This document shows, piece after piece, positions 53,471 to 64,000 of a DNA stretch of 64,000 bases. Source of the DNA: Pomphorhynchus laevis (lineage: Eukaryota; Acanthocephala; Palaeacanthocephala; Echinorhynchida; Pomphorhynchidae); NCBI GenBank assembly GCA_012934845.2, contig WNNJ02001928.1, positions 62,001 through 126,000 on the forward strand, in the 5' to 3' direction. A program made the position numbers and the translations under genes. The notes beneath the pieces were generated by a model that saw only the letters and a program-made list of their open reading frames with translations, was not told the DNA's origin and made no database searches. Each line of letters begins with the position of its first letter. The stretch's first letter is position 1.

Positions 53471-54515
53471 AAAAAAAACAAGTAATAAAATGAAAAATAA
53501 AAGCTAGTAATAAAATAAAAAACAAGTAATAAAATGAAAAATAAAAACTAGTAATAAAATAAAAAACTAGTAATTATATAAAAAAATCTAGTAATAAAAT
53601 AAAAAACAAGTAATAAAATTAAAAAAACTAGTAATAAAATAAAATCAAGTAATAAAATAAAAAATAAAAACTAGTAATAAAATAAAAAAAACAAGTAATA
53701 AAATGAAAAATAAAAGCTAGTAATAAAATAAAAAACAAGTAATAAAATGAAAAATAAAAACTAGTAATAAAATAAAAAACTAGTAATTATATAAAAAAAT
53801 CTAGTAATAAAATAAAAAACAAGTAATAAAATTAAAAAAACTAGTAATAAAATAAAATCAAGTAATAAAATGAAAAATAAAAACTAGTAATAAAATAAAA
53901 AAAACAAGTAATAAAATGAAAAATAAAAGCTAGTAATAAAATAAAAAACAAGTAATAAAATGAAAAATAAAAACTAGTAATAAAATAAAAAACTAGTAAT
54001 TATATAAAAAAATCTAGTAATAAAATAAAAAACAAGTAATAAAATTAAAAATAAAAACTTGTAATAAAATAAAAAACAAGTAATAAAATGAAAAATAAAA
54101 CTAGTAATAAAATAAAAAACTAGTAATTATATAAAAAAACTAGTAATAAAATAAAAAAACAAGTAATAAAATGAAAAATAAAAGCTAGTAATAAAATAAA
54201 AAACAAGTAATAAAATGAAATATAAAACTAGTAATAAAATAAAGAAACTAGTAATTTTATAAAAAAACTTGTAATAAAATAAAAAAAGCAAGTAATAAAA
54301 TGAAAAATAAAAACTAGTAATAAAATAAAAAAATAAGTAATAAAATTAAAAATAAAAACTAGTAATAAAATAAAAAACATTAATAAAATGAAAAATAAAA
54401 CTAGTATTAAAATAAAAAAACTAGTAATAAAATAAAAAACATTAATAAAATGAAAAATAAAACTAGTATTAAAATAAAAAAACTAGTAATTTAATAAAAA
54501 AAATAAAAACTAAGG
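53471..54515 (+). repeat. AT-rich minisatellite continuing past the triplication
   Basis: The same unit type without the Naiad tail or the 24-bp array. It shows its own higher-order repetition of about 245 bp (for example 53470-53640 resembles 53690-53850 and 53890-54050). Confidence 0.85.
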
Positions 54516-54574
54516 ATAAAGTAAAAATCACAAAAGGTAAACTTTTGTGATTTATAAATTGTTTGTGTTTAAAA

Positions 54575-54735
54575 AATAATAATCTATATTTATACCCTTT
54601 TGATAGCATTTTCCTTAATTCATTGTTTTCAATTAATTCTAGATTATGAGTGCATATATGTTCATTTATTTTATCAAAATTAAGATTTTTGCAATTGCAT
54701 TCTCTTTCTATAATTTATATTGTTTCTTACTTTTG
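54575..54735 (-). mobile_element. Naiad linker fragment (reverse)
   Basis: Reverse complement of the CxC linker region (compare 30264-30420): 'tttgcaattgcattct' encodes the CNC motif, followed by 'gcatatatgttcatttat' and 'ctatatttataccctttt'. About 160 bp. Confidence 0.75.
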
Positions 54736-55499
54736 TAAGAAAGTAAGAAATATAATTTTTTAAAATTATCGTTACTTTTAATTAATATGAGGTATAAAAT
54801 ACGTATCCTACAGGACCTCATAAGTATGAAAGAACACAAATTTGATGTAGTTTTCTGTTTTCTTTATAATAAAAAAATTAATAAATTATCATATTATTAT
54901 TATTAATATAATTTAATTAATAAATTATCCTTTTATTATTGTCATGTATCCTATATACATGTCTGTTCATTTATAATTGCTTGTTATTTTCATTTTCTCT
55001 TTAATTTTATAAGTTTTACAAATGTTTATCATTAGTGTATTTAAGCTGTCACTATTTATCAAATTATCAACTTATTCATTGATGTTTTACTATTAATCAC
55101 CTTACTTTAATAAGCATTTAATTCATTATATAACAAATTGTAAATTTTTTACAATTATATATTTTAATATCCCCATGGATAGCATTTTTCTTAATAAATG
55201 CAATTATTTCACCATTTTAACTTGTTACGTAGACTGGGTAGTTACCCAGTCTCTGTAATTATCTGATTCATTCTGCAAGCACAATGCCAATATTACACGA
55301 AGAAAATTGTAAAAGCAAAAAATATACCAATTATATTAACTATTTACCTTATTGGTTTATTGATCACAAAATTAAACATAAAAAGACATGTGTTTGATTT
55401 TTATACGGGGATAGTCAATACAACACCACAAAAAACTTTACAATTCTTAGAAGTCCCATAAGGTCTAAGGAACATTGTTCGGGAAACCTTGTCGATGTT
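54736..55499. other. AT-rich DNA with a foldback
   Basis: No gene. At 55231-55252, AGACTGGGTA and TACCCAGTCT form a 10-bp perfect hairpin (loop GT). It follows 'aacttgttacgt', a remnant of the Naiad tail ('tacgtagact'). Confidence 0.5.
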
Positions 55500-55648
55500 A
55501 AAGCAAGTTTGATAAACTTGCTTTAACACCTTAAAACAAGTTTGATAAACTTGCTTTAACACCTTAAAACAATTTTGATAAACTTGCTTTAACACCTTAA
55601 AAACAAGTTTGATAAACTTGCTTTAACACCTTAAAACAAGTTTGATAA
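55500..55648 (+). repeat. 33-bp tandem repeat, about 4.5 units
   Basis: The unit reads 'caagtttgataaacttgctt' then 'taacaccttaaaa'. Each unit contains the small palindrome AAGTTTGATAAACTT. The period is a multiple of three, which explains the minus-strand frame here. Confidence 0.9.
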
Positions 55649-55799
55649 CTAATAAACATACAATCAAATAATTGAATAGTTAAATAATTTCAGGATATGT
55701 TTTCCTCTTGAATAACCAAATAGTTATTAAATAATCAAATAGTTATTGTTCGAATACTCCAAGCAATAACCATTCAAACCATAAGAGATCTACTACACA

Positions 55800-56360
55800 T
55801 ACAGAGGAATATCGTGCCCGCTGTTTGCCAGTAGCTAGTCTCAGGGAAGCTTCCAGTTTGAATAATCATTATCGACTGAAAGAGGACATGGATATGATAA
55901 GCACGGTCCTCTCTATGATGATGTCATCAAAGAACGTAGACGAATTTAATTCTATACGTATTGTGCATTTGATTCGCTTGGGTAGCCGTCAACAAGATGG
56001 GAGACTATCAATTCAGAATTTTCAAGAAGTGCGAAACAAGCGTATAAACTGGCGGCCAAACTTCGCTCTTCGCAATTAACTCGTAACCTCTGGGGACGTC
56101 CAGAAGCTTTGTGTCGCAATAGATCACAGACTTACTATGTGCGCCGCTACCTCACAGAAACAGTTACGCCATTAAATAGTATTTTTGATAACCTCAACCG
56201 GGCAAATATCAAAGTTCACTCTCCGATGGCGGCGATGTCCAATAATGACTTCTGCAATTTTAATGTAATGTTTTCTAATGTTCTGAGCTTACCGAATAAA
56301 CTCGACGAACTGTCTTATCTAACACAGGATGAGAATTTTGATATCTTAGCACTTATTGAA
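55800..56360 (+). pseudogene. LINE ORF1 end and ORF2 start
   Basis: 'FNSIRIVHLIRLGSRQQDGR' and 'LSIQNFQEVRNKRI' then, in another frame, 'LRSSQLTRNLWGRPEALC' resemble the ORF1 domain preceding an APE LINE ORF2. ORF2 begins near 56226 with 'NFNVMFSNVLSLPNKLDELS', then 'DENFDILALIETWIS', which holds the catalytic Asn and Glu positions. Confidence 0.6.
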
Positions 56361-56852
56361 ACATGGATCTCATAGTCGATCAGTGATACTGAAATCGCAA
56401 TACCTGGGTACAGTGTTCACAGAGCAGACAGAACTTCACGTGGTGGAGGTGTGGCTATATTTGTTTCTGATGCCCTATACAGTGAAATTCTTGAATCAAC
56501 TGTTGATAACTCAACCGGTAACGAACTCATCTGGATCAAAGTTAAATCCAACATGGAATCGCATATTACTGTTGGTTTGTTCTATCGCTCTCCTGGATCA
56601 CCAACTATCAACATTATGAATTCGATCAACCGTCACTTGCATAAGAAGGGGATGTTAATCTGCGGTGACTTCAATATGCCTCATGTAAGTTGGAATGATT
56701 ATTCACAAACGGAAAACTGTGACATTGAGTCAAAATTACTTTTGGAATATTTCATAGACCATGACCTAGTGCAACATGTCCACGAATTCACGAGAATAAG
56801 AAACGAGTCCACATCACTTCTGGACTTGTGCCTCTCAAAAAAACATCAATGA
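56361..56852 (+). pseudogene. LINE APE endonuclease
   Basis: 'RTSRGGGVAIFVSDALYSEI', 'GLFYRSPGSPTINIMNSINR', 'MLICGDFNMPHVSWNDY' and 'LVQHVHEFTRIRNESTSLLD' are, in order, the central and C-terminal landmarks of APE-type LINE endonucleases, with the GDFN motif intact. This nuclease nicks target DNA for target-primed reverse transcription. A frame change just before 56451 separates it from the N-terminus. Confidence 0.8.
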
Positions 56853-58440
56853 CGTCAAACACATACACTTTAGGCCTCCCTTAGGATCCAGCGATCATCT
56901 CGTGCTAATTATAGAACTGACATTTCCAAACATCGTCAAGGATCTTGTGCCTCCTGTTTCCAGAATCAACGTATACAAAACTGACTACACCACTATTGCC
57001 GCACTTTTGTCACATCATCAGTGGCTTGATCCATTCTCCGTAGGCGTAAACAAGGCATGGAACGATTTTCGAGACGTGCTCCGTCACCTGATTGACATAT
57101 TTTCACCTACCATGAGCGTAAAAACGAAACCAAGGCAAGCAACTCAGTGGCTCGTACACTCTGTAAGACAGGCAATCAAAAAACGCAACTTGGCATTTCA
57201 CAAATACAGAACTGGGTACGGCACTTTCGAGGCTTACAGAAAAGCTCGAAACTACGCGACGTCAATTAAACGCAATGAGCAACGGACATTTCTGAATAAT
57301 CTATGTTCCAAAATTCGATCTGACCCAAAGCGATTCTATTCATTTGTAACCAAGCAGAGCAAATCAAGACACGCTCAACAACAATGCGTATTGGACGATG
57401 CGGACAACTTGGTATGCGACCAAAAATCGATTGCTGATTTATTTGCAAAGGAATTTGCAATGGCGAACCCGTCATCAATCAGTAAGAAGGTAACGTTCGG
57501 ACGTTTTACAGGAATAATGCCTTAGCTAATCTAGACGAATTCCTAAAAATCGTTCAACTGAATAATAAATTCTCGGAACTAAGAAGACTACCAAGAACTA
57601 ATTCCTCTGGGCCAGACGGCATACCGTCAATTGCCCTACGTGAACTCGCTACCACTGTGTGTACACCTCTTCATCGCCTATTTGTTGCCTCGTTATATAC
57701 ATCGACCTTGCCTGATGACTGGAGAACCGCAATAGTGTGCCCGATCTATAAGAAAGGAAATAAATCACGTTTATCGAACTACCATCCAATCAGCCTTACA
57801 TGCATATTTTGCAAACTCTTGGAGCGAATAGTGTTTGCTGACTTGGGACACTCCTCAACAGAAAGGGAATCATGAATAATCAACAACATGATTTCCGTAA
57901 ACTACGATCCATTACGACAAACTTACTCACCGCTAGGCACAGCTGGGCCTCTTCGATAGATGCCGGATACGACGTTGACATTGTCTTTTTTGATTTATCG
58001 CGAGCGTTTGATTGAGTAGACCATTCAATCTTGATAGGTAAATTATATGAAATTGAAGTGCACACTTGCATTCTCCATTGGATTTCTGACTTCTTATACA
58101 GTCGCTCATTTATGGTTAAAATAGGAGACTCGTTTTCATATAACATTCAACTACACTCTGGCGTTCCACAAGGTTCAGTCCTGAGCCCAACGCTCTTTAA
58201 TATATACATCAATAGCGTAATACCACTTATAGCTTCTGACTGTATTCTATATGCAGATGATATTAAAATTTGGCGGGCCATCAAAAACGACAACGACGTG
58301 CACATCCTACAATTGGACACATCTAACCTGCAGCATTGGGCAGGTGCAATGAATCTGACTATAAACCCAGAAAAAATGTGCTCATATGCACATTGGATGC
58401 AGGCGACATATTGCAAACTACGAAGTTTGCAATATGTAAA
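56853..58440 (+). pseudogene. LINE reverse transcriptase, 3'-truncated
   Basis: Linker 'SVRQAIKKRNLAFHKYRTG' (57150-57220), 'NSSGPDGIPSIALREL' (57600-57645), 'YHPISLTCIFCKLLERIV' (57780-57835) and motif A region 'VFFDLSRAFD' followed by a stop (57985-58015). Then 'SGVPQGSVLSPTLFNIYINS' (58155-58215) and the catalytic 'LYADDIKIW' (58247-58273). The sequence ends in 'NLTINPEKMCSYAHWMQATY' at a 14-bp hairpin, where an RLE-type element begins. At least four frame changes. Jockey/CR1-like. Confidence 0.8.
58406..58437. repeat. Perfect 14-bp hairpin at LINE/RLE junction
   Basis: ACATATTGCAAACT (58406-58419), loop ACGA, then its reverse complement (58424-58437). The left arm lies in the LINE reading frame, and the right arm appears to be its inverted copy. 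Confidence 0.9.
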
Positions 58441-58449
58441 TTAATAATA

Positions 58450-60240
58450 ATAGAAATGTTGTACTACCATCCCTGCCTCAAACTCTGGACTCGCTCAAAA
58501 ATCTGAGGAGCTTATTATCCAGAAAATTCAGAAGAGCTCATGATAAAAAAATGAATTTATGGAAGTCATCAAATTGGCAAGAAATGGCAATTTCGGAAAG
58601 GCGATGCGCTGCCTTACGTCGAATAATACATGCGAATTTTTAGAATCTTTGCACGGAAGACTGACAGAGCTACACCCCTTACATGATGTTCTCCAAAGTC
58701 CTGGACAACTATCTTTGAGTACCATCTTGTCGGTTGACACGGACATTGTTGAGGCCGCAGTCTCATCATTCCCATCCTCTTCTTCTCCTGGCTTTAAGGT
58801 TTGAGGGCAGAACATATTCGAGATATGATGTCGGTAGATCATGGGGTTTTGCTTCAACGCCTAAGGTAACTAGTCAACAACATGATCGCTGGTACTCTCC
58901 TGAACGATCTCGTTCCCTTTGTCGCCGGTGCTAATCTCATGGCATTAAACAAACCAGATGGAGGGATCCGCCCCGTTGCCATTGGGGATACATTACGTCG
59001 TCTTCGCGCTAAGTGCATTTTCTCCAAACTTCGACAGCGATTTGCCAAATCCATCCATCCGCACCAGCTCGGTGTAGCGACGCGAAACGGAATGGAACAG
59101 ATAGTACATCAAGCACGTCAGCGCATCCGCTCCACGGGTAAACCATTTAATGCGCACTATAGACCCCACCTTCGCCGAAGAGCTTTTCCGTTTGTTCGAC
59201 CGCTTGATATTGAAGTGTTTTAGCAATATCACTTCTATTCAACCCGATAAGTGGGCGTGGATGCAAGCTTGCTTACCGCTAAAGATGGGAGGAGTGGGCC
59301 TTCGAAGCTGCTTCCAACACTCTCAGGCAGCCTTCTTGTCCAGTGTAGACAATTTGCTAGCCAATTAAACCTTGACCCTATAACTTTCCCTGGGTACGAA
59401 TTCGTTAAATCTATTATTCCGCAACATGTAGGAAATCCGCAAACAAATCAATGAGTATTATCTTGTCACATTGACGAACTGTCGCGCCGCAGGCTATTTG
59501 AGAATGCCGATCGCTTCAATACAGCCCAATTTTTGGCAGTTTCATGCCCACACGCGTGTGCTTGGTTACAGGCCGTCCTTAGCAAAGCCACACATATAAA
59601 CTTGGCACCAAATGAATTTGTTGTATGCAGACGCTGCCTTAGGATGGCAGACAAATTCGGCTTCCACGCCCTAACATTTCAGTTTGGAGGCTACCCTGGA
59701 ATTCGACATGATAGCTTGAGGGATACAGTCTTTCAAGCAGTAGTTTCTGTTGGATTGAAAGTGGCAAAGGAGGTACCCAACCTTGTTCGTGGTTTGCGAG
59801 AGAGACCGGCGGACATTCTATTTTATAAGGACCCTCCTTTAGCAGTTGATTTTGCCGTAACTAACTCACAACAAAATGCTTATGTTTCCATGGCTTCTGA
59901 GATATCTGGCTATTCCGCAAGCAAGTATGCTACCTGTGTCAAGGAACGGAAATATAAACGCAAATTAGAGGATAATGGATACTGTTTTGCGGCAGCAGTT
60001 GTTGAAACTTACGGAGGATGGAACCCCCGAGTGGAAAAGCTAATTCGTTTCAATGCTCGTTCTATGTAATGTAGAAACGGTACCCCGTATTGCAGCACAG
60101 CGGGTCAGTTATTTCAGCGATTGTCCGTTGCACTGATGAGAGGAAATGCAAAAGCGATCTTCAAAAGTCTTGACGAGATGGGCCAACCCTTACTAGAGAA
60201 AAGTCTTAAATATTGTGACGACCCATCTCCGCGACTCTTT
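58450..60240 (+). pseudogene. RLE-type retrotransposon copy X3 (second subfamily)
   Basis: Order: 'RALRRIIHANF'-like helical start (58560-58640), 'VSSFPSSSSPGFKV' (about 58760-58800), 'LVPFVAGANLMALNKPDGGI' followed by 'RPVAIGDTLRRLRAKC' (58908-59020) and 'HQLGVATRNGMEQIVHQAR'. A deletion removes the RT palm. Then 'LKMGGVGLRS' (59280-59310), 'CRRCLRMADKFGFHALTF' with 'GIRHDSLRD' (the CCHC knuckle), and the nuclease-like 'ERPADILFYKDPPLAVDFAV' (59800-59860). 'VKERKYKRKLEDNGYCFAAA' and 'ETYGGW' end it. No catalytic RT motif remains. Confidence 0.7.
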
Positions 60241-60286
60241 TCTATGAGCAACCTTGCACTGCCCGAGGTCTAGTCAGTTGAGGTAG

Positions 60287-61886
60287 TTCATGACTCTAAT
60301 ATTCGGACAGCTTCCGTTGTCAAAGACGACCATTCTGAGGTTACCATGCCTGTCCTGCGACTCATGTCTTTACGACGACCTTCGGCATATCACTACCACA
60401 TCTAATCAACCAAATAATGCTTCTTTGTCGCTTCAGCAATCACCAACAATTAAGGAGGGGTTGATATCGCATCAACCGAATATTGATCAACATACTGATG
60501 GAACTGCAACATTATCCAGATTACCACTTGCATCATTTTCGAGCCTTCCATTTGGAAATTCAAATTTTAATGAAATTGAACAAAATATTTTTGGCACTAT
60601 TCAGACTGATCCACATGCAATTCAAAACCTTCTAAGTAATCATATGGCTCAAGGACTTATTAGTAATCCTGCATTGCTTAGTTCAATTATGCTTTAAAAT
60701 CCACAAATGCAACGAGTGATGGATCAGAACCATGAGGTTTCACAATTCTTCAACACTATAGATTTTATGCGTCAAACAATGGAAATGACTCGTAATCCTA
60801 CAACTATACAGGAAATTACTAGAAACCATGATAGAGCCATGATTAATCTTGAAAGTTTACCGAGTGGATATAATGTTCTACAGAGAATTTATCGCCATTT
60901 TCAAGAACCAATGCTTAATGCGACACAGGAGCAGTTTTGCTATAATCCTCTGAATACTACTAATTCTAGCTCATCTAGTACAGCTAACAGTAGTCAAGTA
61001 GGAAATGAAAATACAAACCCCCTGCCTAACCCGGGGCATCTCAGAATACTACATTTCAAAATAATCGATCTGCATCCATTTTAAATCATTTGCCATTTAA
61101 TTTAGTCGATTCTTCTAGATCATTTGTATCTAATACAAACCGTTTAGAGTCGTTTTTGCAATCTACATCAAGCGAAAACACTAATCGGTATTCTACGATG
61201 AACCCTCAACAATTATTAGTAGGCGCTGCTGAAAATCCTCGCATGTTAATCGACATGCTGCGGGAATCCAGTTTTAACCCAAACATGGATAATTCTATCC
61301 GCGATCCTGGTATTCTACTTAATCTGCTGCGTACATATAAATTTGTACAGGACGAAAGACAAAGAGAACAAGTGCATCGTGTAATTCATGAGTTTATAAG
61401 TCAGTGGCCAATACCTGAAATTCGTACTCTATACACAAATCCTCGAGCATTGAGGACGATTGTACAAATTCTACAAAACCTAATTTGTCTTAGGGACACA
61501 TCCTTACAAATATATTCACAGTTGATATCTTCAAATATAAGCGGTTTAGTCGATAATCAAATAAATAGTCAACCTACTACATCTATTGTGGATTTTTTCA
61601 ATCACCAAGCAATAGACAAACAGCTTATGCAACAACAGCATCTCAAAATTTACAAAATTCAAATCAAGATTATACTGCTTCGTTGTTTCAACCATTAGAT
61701 CGTCTTCATCCCCAGCAACATCAGCCGACAAATCAACAACCAAACCAAACTCAAGAACAACTTTATGGATCCGAACTTGTACAAATGCAAACAGTGGGAT
61801 TCCATAACCGTGATACAAATCTTGAAGCGCTTGTTGCATCTATGGGAGACGCAAATATGACTGTAGAACGTATTGAATACTTTTGA
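60287..61886 (+). pseudogene. UBQLN-like: Ubiquilin copy, intronless, 5'-truncated and frame-broken
   Basis: Ubiquilins carry ubiquitinated clients to the proteasome through an N-terminal UBL and a C-terminal UBA. Visible here: the last part of a UBL (MTLIFGQLPLSKTTIL...LRHITTTSNQP), then an STI1 region (NPQMQRVMDQNHEVSQFF, RQTMEMTRNPTTIQEITRNH, LESLPSGYNVLQRIYRHF, QEPMLNATQEQF). A Ser/Asn-rich linker and a second, weaker STI1-like region (RMLIDMLRESSFNPNM) follow, then a UBA (VQMQTVGFHNRDTNLEALVA, 61775-61840). One in-frame stop (60695) and two frame changes (about 61025 and 61640-61690) break it. No introns interrupt the three domains and the 5' end is missing, so a decayed retrocopy is likely. 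AATAAA follows at 61890; no poly(A) tract is seen. Confidence 0.85.
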
Positions 61887-61916
61887 CTTTAATAAAAGGT
61901 AATAGAAATGTATAAT

Positions 61917-62387
61917 TCATATCACCGGTTATTGTAGACCGATATTGAAACTTATTTTAAAAATGAGATAAAATCACTGAGTCTAAGTATTTTATACGAT
62001 ATATACGATATATAACGAAGATAAATAATTTAATAAGATTTAATACAATTTATATTTATATTAAGTTAAAATTTTAAATTAAAATATAAAATAAAACTCA
62101 ATTTTTATGTTATAATTAAAAGCCAAACCCAACAAGAAGAAATCAAATTGAATATCTTGAATATTTCGGCTACGAGCAGAAGCCATTTTCAACAGCCATT
62201 TCAGCAGCCATTTTGGCTTTTGTCTCCGCGCTTTTCGTTTGTGCAGTTGTGATGAATTCTTAAACGCTAAACCTAAACTTGAAATGTTGGTGCGAGACTT
62301 TCAACCACTAGGCTATCCCACTCATTTCTTGAGATCATTAATAACAAAGGCGCGAAAATCTTTAAACACCTTAAAATCAATTAATTA
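61917..62387. other. Spacer, no supported gene
   Basis: AT-rich up to 62140 and then less so (62150-62340, with tandem 'agccattttcaac'/'agccatttcagc' units near 62183-62215). Nothing else is recognised. Confidence 0.4.
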
Positions 62388-62602
62388 AATCAGCTAACTG
62401 AGTCTAAGTATTTAATATAATTATAAAATAAACAAAACAAAATAATGCTAAATCAAAATTTAATAATTAAAAAATAAAATTAATATTTGTTTTTAGATTT
62501 TCTATAATTTAAATCAATTTAAAAAAAATAAAATTTAAAAAAAAATCATTTTTATGAATTGACTAATAAATAACAGACGTTGTATCATAATAAGAATTAG
62601 AG

Positions 62603-62703
62603 GTCATCAGGAGGAACTGCTATGCTATCAGGTTTCGGCCCCTAACTCCTCTACACAACATAGCAGCGGGGCCAAATACATGCTAATGATGTATTTCCTC
62701 TGA
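62603..62703 (-). ncRNA. Structured module, copy G (reverse)
   Basis: On the minus strand GGCCCC/GGGGCC, CTGCTATG/CATAGCAG, GAGGAA/TTCCTC and ATACA/TGTAT are all exact. Confidence 0.6.
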
Positions 62704-62740
62704 AATAAATATCTAGTATCTTATTTTAATGCAAAGTATA

Positions 62741-64000
62741 TTATTTATTATCCATCCATAAAAATTTGCCACTTAAAAGTTTAAATTTATTCTTTATATT
62801 ATTGTGTTGATTTATATATTTTACTATTTTCTGCTTGATGTTATTTTTATAGTAACCTAGTTTAAAATATGTATCTATTAAATTATTTAAATGATTTTGA
62901 AGAAAGCCAATATCATTACATATTGTTGCAATTCTTAAAATTTCATTATTTGATGTATTATATTTTATATTATATGGTATGCATGAATGCTCATTCAAAA
63001 ATATGTTTCTTGTAAATTTAAATATGTCATCTTTACGATATAAATTAATAGTAGTTTTAGTTAATGTTAATTTAATGTTCATAATCTAGATATACACCTT
63101 CTTTATCATTAATATTGGTTTTGTTAAGAATAAGGCTTTCTGGATAAATGTGCTCACTAATTGAATAAAAATTATTAGAATTAAATACATATATCATCAA
63201 TGTATCGAAACATATATTTCATATATTTATATTGTTTAGATTTAGTTTTTACACAGTTATGAACAAATTCATATTCTATAAAGCTTAAAAACAAGTCAGC
63301 TATAATTGGGCTACTATTACCACCCATTGGAACACCTTTTACTTGTCTAAATATAGATGTCCCTACTTTTAAATAATTTTGATTTATCAAAATATTTAAG
63401 GATTCTATTAATTCAATTTTATCCATATATTTATATTTATTTGATGGTTTAATTTTTGTTAGATAGGCGTTATAATTATTATAACATATATATGTATATC
63501 TTTTTCCGAATATAAGGTTAATTAATTTTACTAACGCTTCTTTAATATCTACTAAATCTAGATTTGTATAAAGCGTACTAAAATCGTATGTATTTATATT
63601 TTGAAAATTTATTCCTTTTGTCTGTTCTAAAAATTCTTTTGAAGAATTAATACTGAAATAGTGTTTTATATTAGTGTTAATTTCAATTACCTTGCAATAT
63701 TTTTTAAATGTGCTTTAATTACTTTAAGTATTTTATTCATATAGACAGAAAGTGGTTTTAATGTACATTTAAACGCACTACATATGAACCAAGGTTTTTT
63801 TGGATTTTTATGTAATTTTGGATTCCAATATAATATAGGTATAGTTTTATTATCTAATTCAACCTTTATACCCTTTTTATACATTATAGAACAGTGACTT
63901 GTAATAATTGTTTCTAAACTCCACTCACTACATTCATATGCTGGATTTACATTTAAATCATTAGAATTAACCTCTTTCATTAGTATATCATAATAAAGCT
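62741..64000 (-). pseudogene. Naiad reverse transcriptase (copy G, partial)
   Basis: Pieces: 63687-63980 ('SLETIITSHCSIMYKKG', 'LYWNPKLHKNPKKPWFICSA'), 63181-63426 (motif B VPMGGNSSPIIADLFL and motif C YIDDICI) and 62741-63082 (thumb, ending 'SGKFLWMDNK'). Small indels separate the frames. Sequence identity with copies C and F is very high. Whether the endonuclease is present lies outside the window. Confidence 0.85.

Larger units (their letters stand above)
62388..64000 (-). mobile_element. Naiad copy G (reverse), runs off the window
   Basis: Minus strand: it enters from beyond 64000 within the linker/RT N-terminal region, then RT, then pseudo-LTR (62388-62710). The module (about 62603-62703) keeps all four helices intact. 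Confidence 0.9.

Overview
This is 64 kb of AT-rich (by eye roughly 70% A+T) metazoan nuclear DNA from an invertebrate I cannot name. The evidence is eukaryotic: several classes of retrotransposon, an animal-type ubiquilin copy, a possible intron-bearing host gene, minisatellites, and no operons or ribosome-binding sites. Almost everything recognisable is a transposable element in some stage of decay. The host content is one broken ubiquilin copy (60.29-61.89 kb) and one possible small gene (38.05-38.37 kb).

Five element groups account for most of the window. (1) Penelope-like retroelements of the permuted 'Naiad' type, with an N-terminal GIY-YIG endonuclease, a CxC linker and a C-terminal telomerase-like reverse transcriptase (RT). 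The best copy (28.44-32.31 kb) has a pseudo-LTR at each end. Truncated copies lie at 3.68, 6.16, 38.75, 46.92 and 62.39-64.0 kb, with scraps elsewhere. (2) A CR1/L2-group LINE: a decayed copy at 7.89-11.44 kb and a full-length copy at 19.56-25.62 kb. The latter has a 13-bp VNTR in its 5' leader, a zinc-finger ORF1 and an APE-RT ORF2, and contains a second, 5'-truncated copy of the same family. (3) An RLE-type (R2-like) retrotransposon family with an N-terminal Cys-rich finger, RT and a C-terminal CCHC/nuclease-like domain: copies at 11.57-12.99 kb, 18.05-27.2 kb (split by the LINE) and a different subfamily at 58.44-60.23 kb. (4) Other jockey/CR1-like LINE pieces at 16.73-17.56 (-), 44.83-46.6 (-) and 55.8-58.44 kb. 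(5) Merlin (IS1016/ISXO2-like) DNA transposons at 34.63-35.33, 42.35-43.15 and 43.34-44.51 kb. The last carries an uninterrupted 296-aa DDE transposase and forms a large inverted repeat with its neighbour.

Region by region: 0-7.4 kb holds AT-rich DNA and Naiad remnants. 7.9-13 kb is a LINE followed by an RLE element. 13-18 kb has a foldback element and hairpins. 18-27.2 kb is a three-level nest (LINE fragment in LINE in RLE element). 28.4-32.3 kb is the best Naiad. 32.8-36.8 kb is a graveyard of pseudo-LTR pieces plus a Merlin. 38-42 kb has the possible host gene and Naiad scraps. 42.3-46.6 kb has the Merlin pair and a reversed LINE. 46.9-54.5 kb is a Naiad continuing into a 1713-bp tandem triplication of minisatellites. 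55.8-62 kb is a LINE, an RLE element and ubiquilin. 62.4-64 kb is a reversed Naiad running off the end.

The most interesting signal is a conserved module of about 100 nt at the start of every Naiad pseudo-LTR. It can form an outer stem, a hairpin and two interlocking helices (a pseudoknot). Related Penelope elements carry hammerhead ribozymes in their pseudo-LTRs, and Naiads are reported to lack canonical ones. This module sits where such an RNA would be expected, and its 5' edge coincides with the pseudo-LTR boundary. Other recurring patterns are short perfect foldbacks at points where elements are truncated, and a covarying 3'-terminal hairpin in the LINE.
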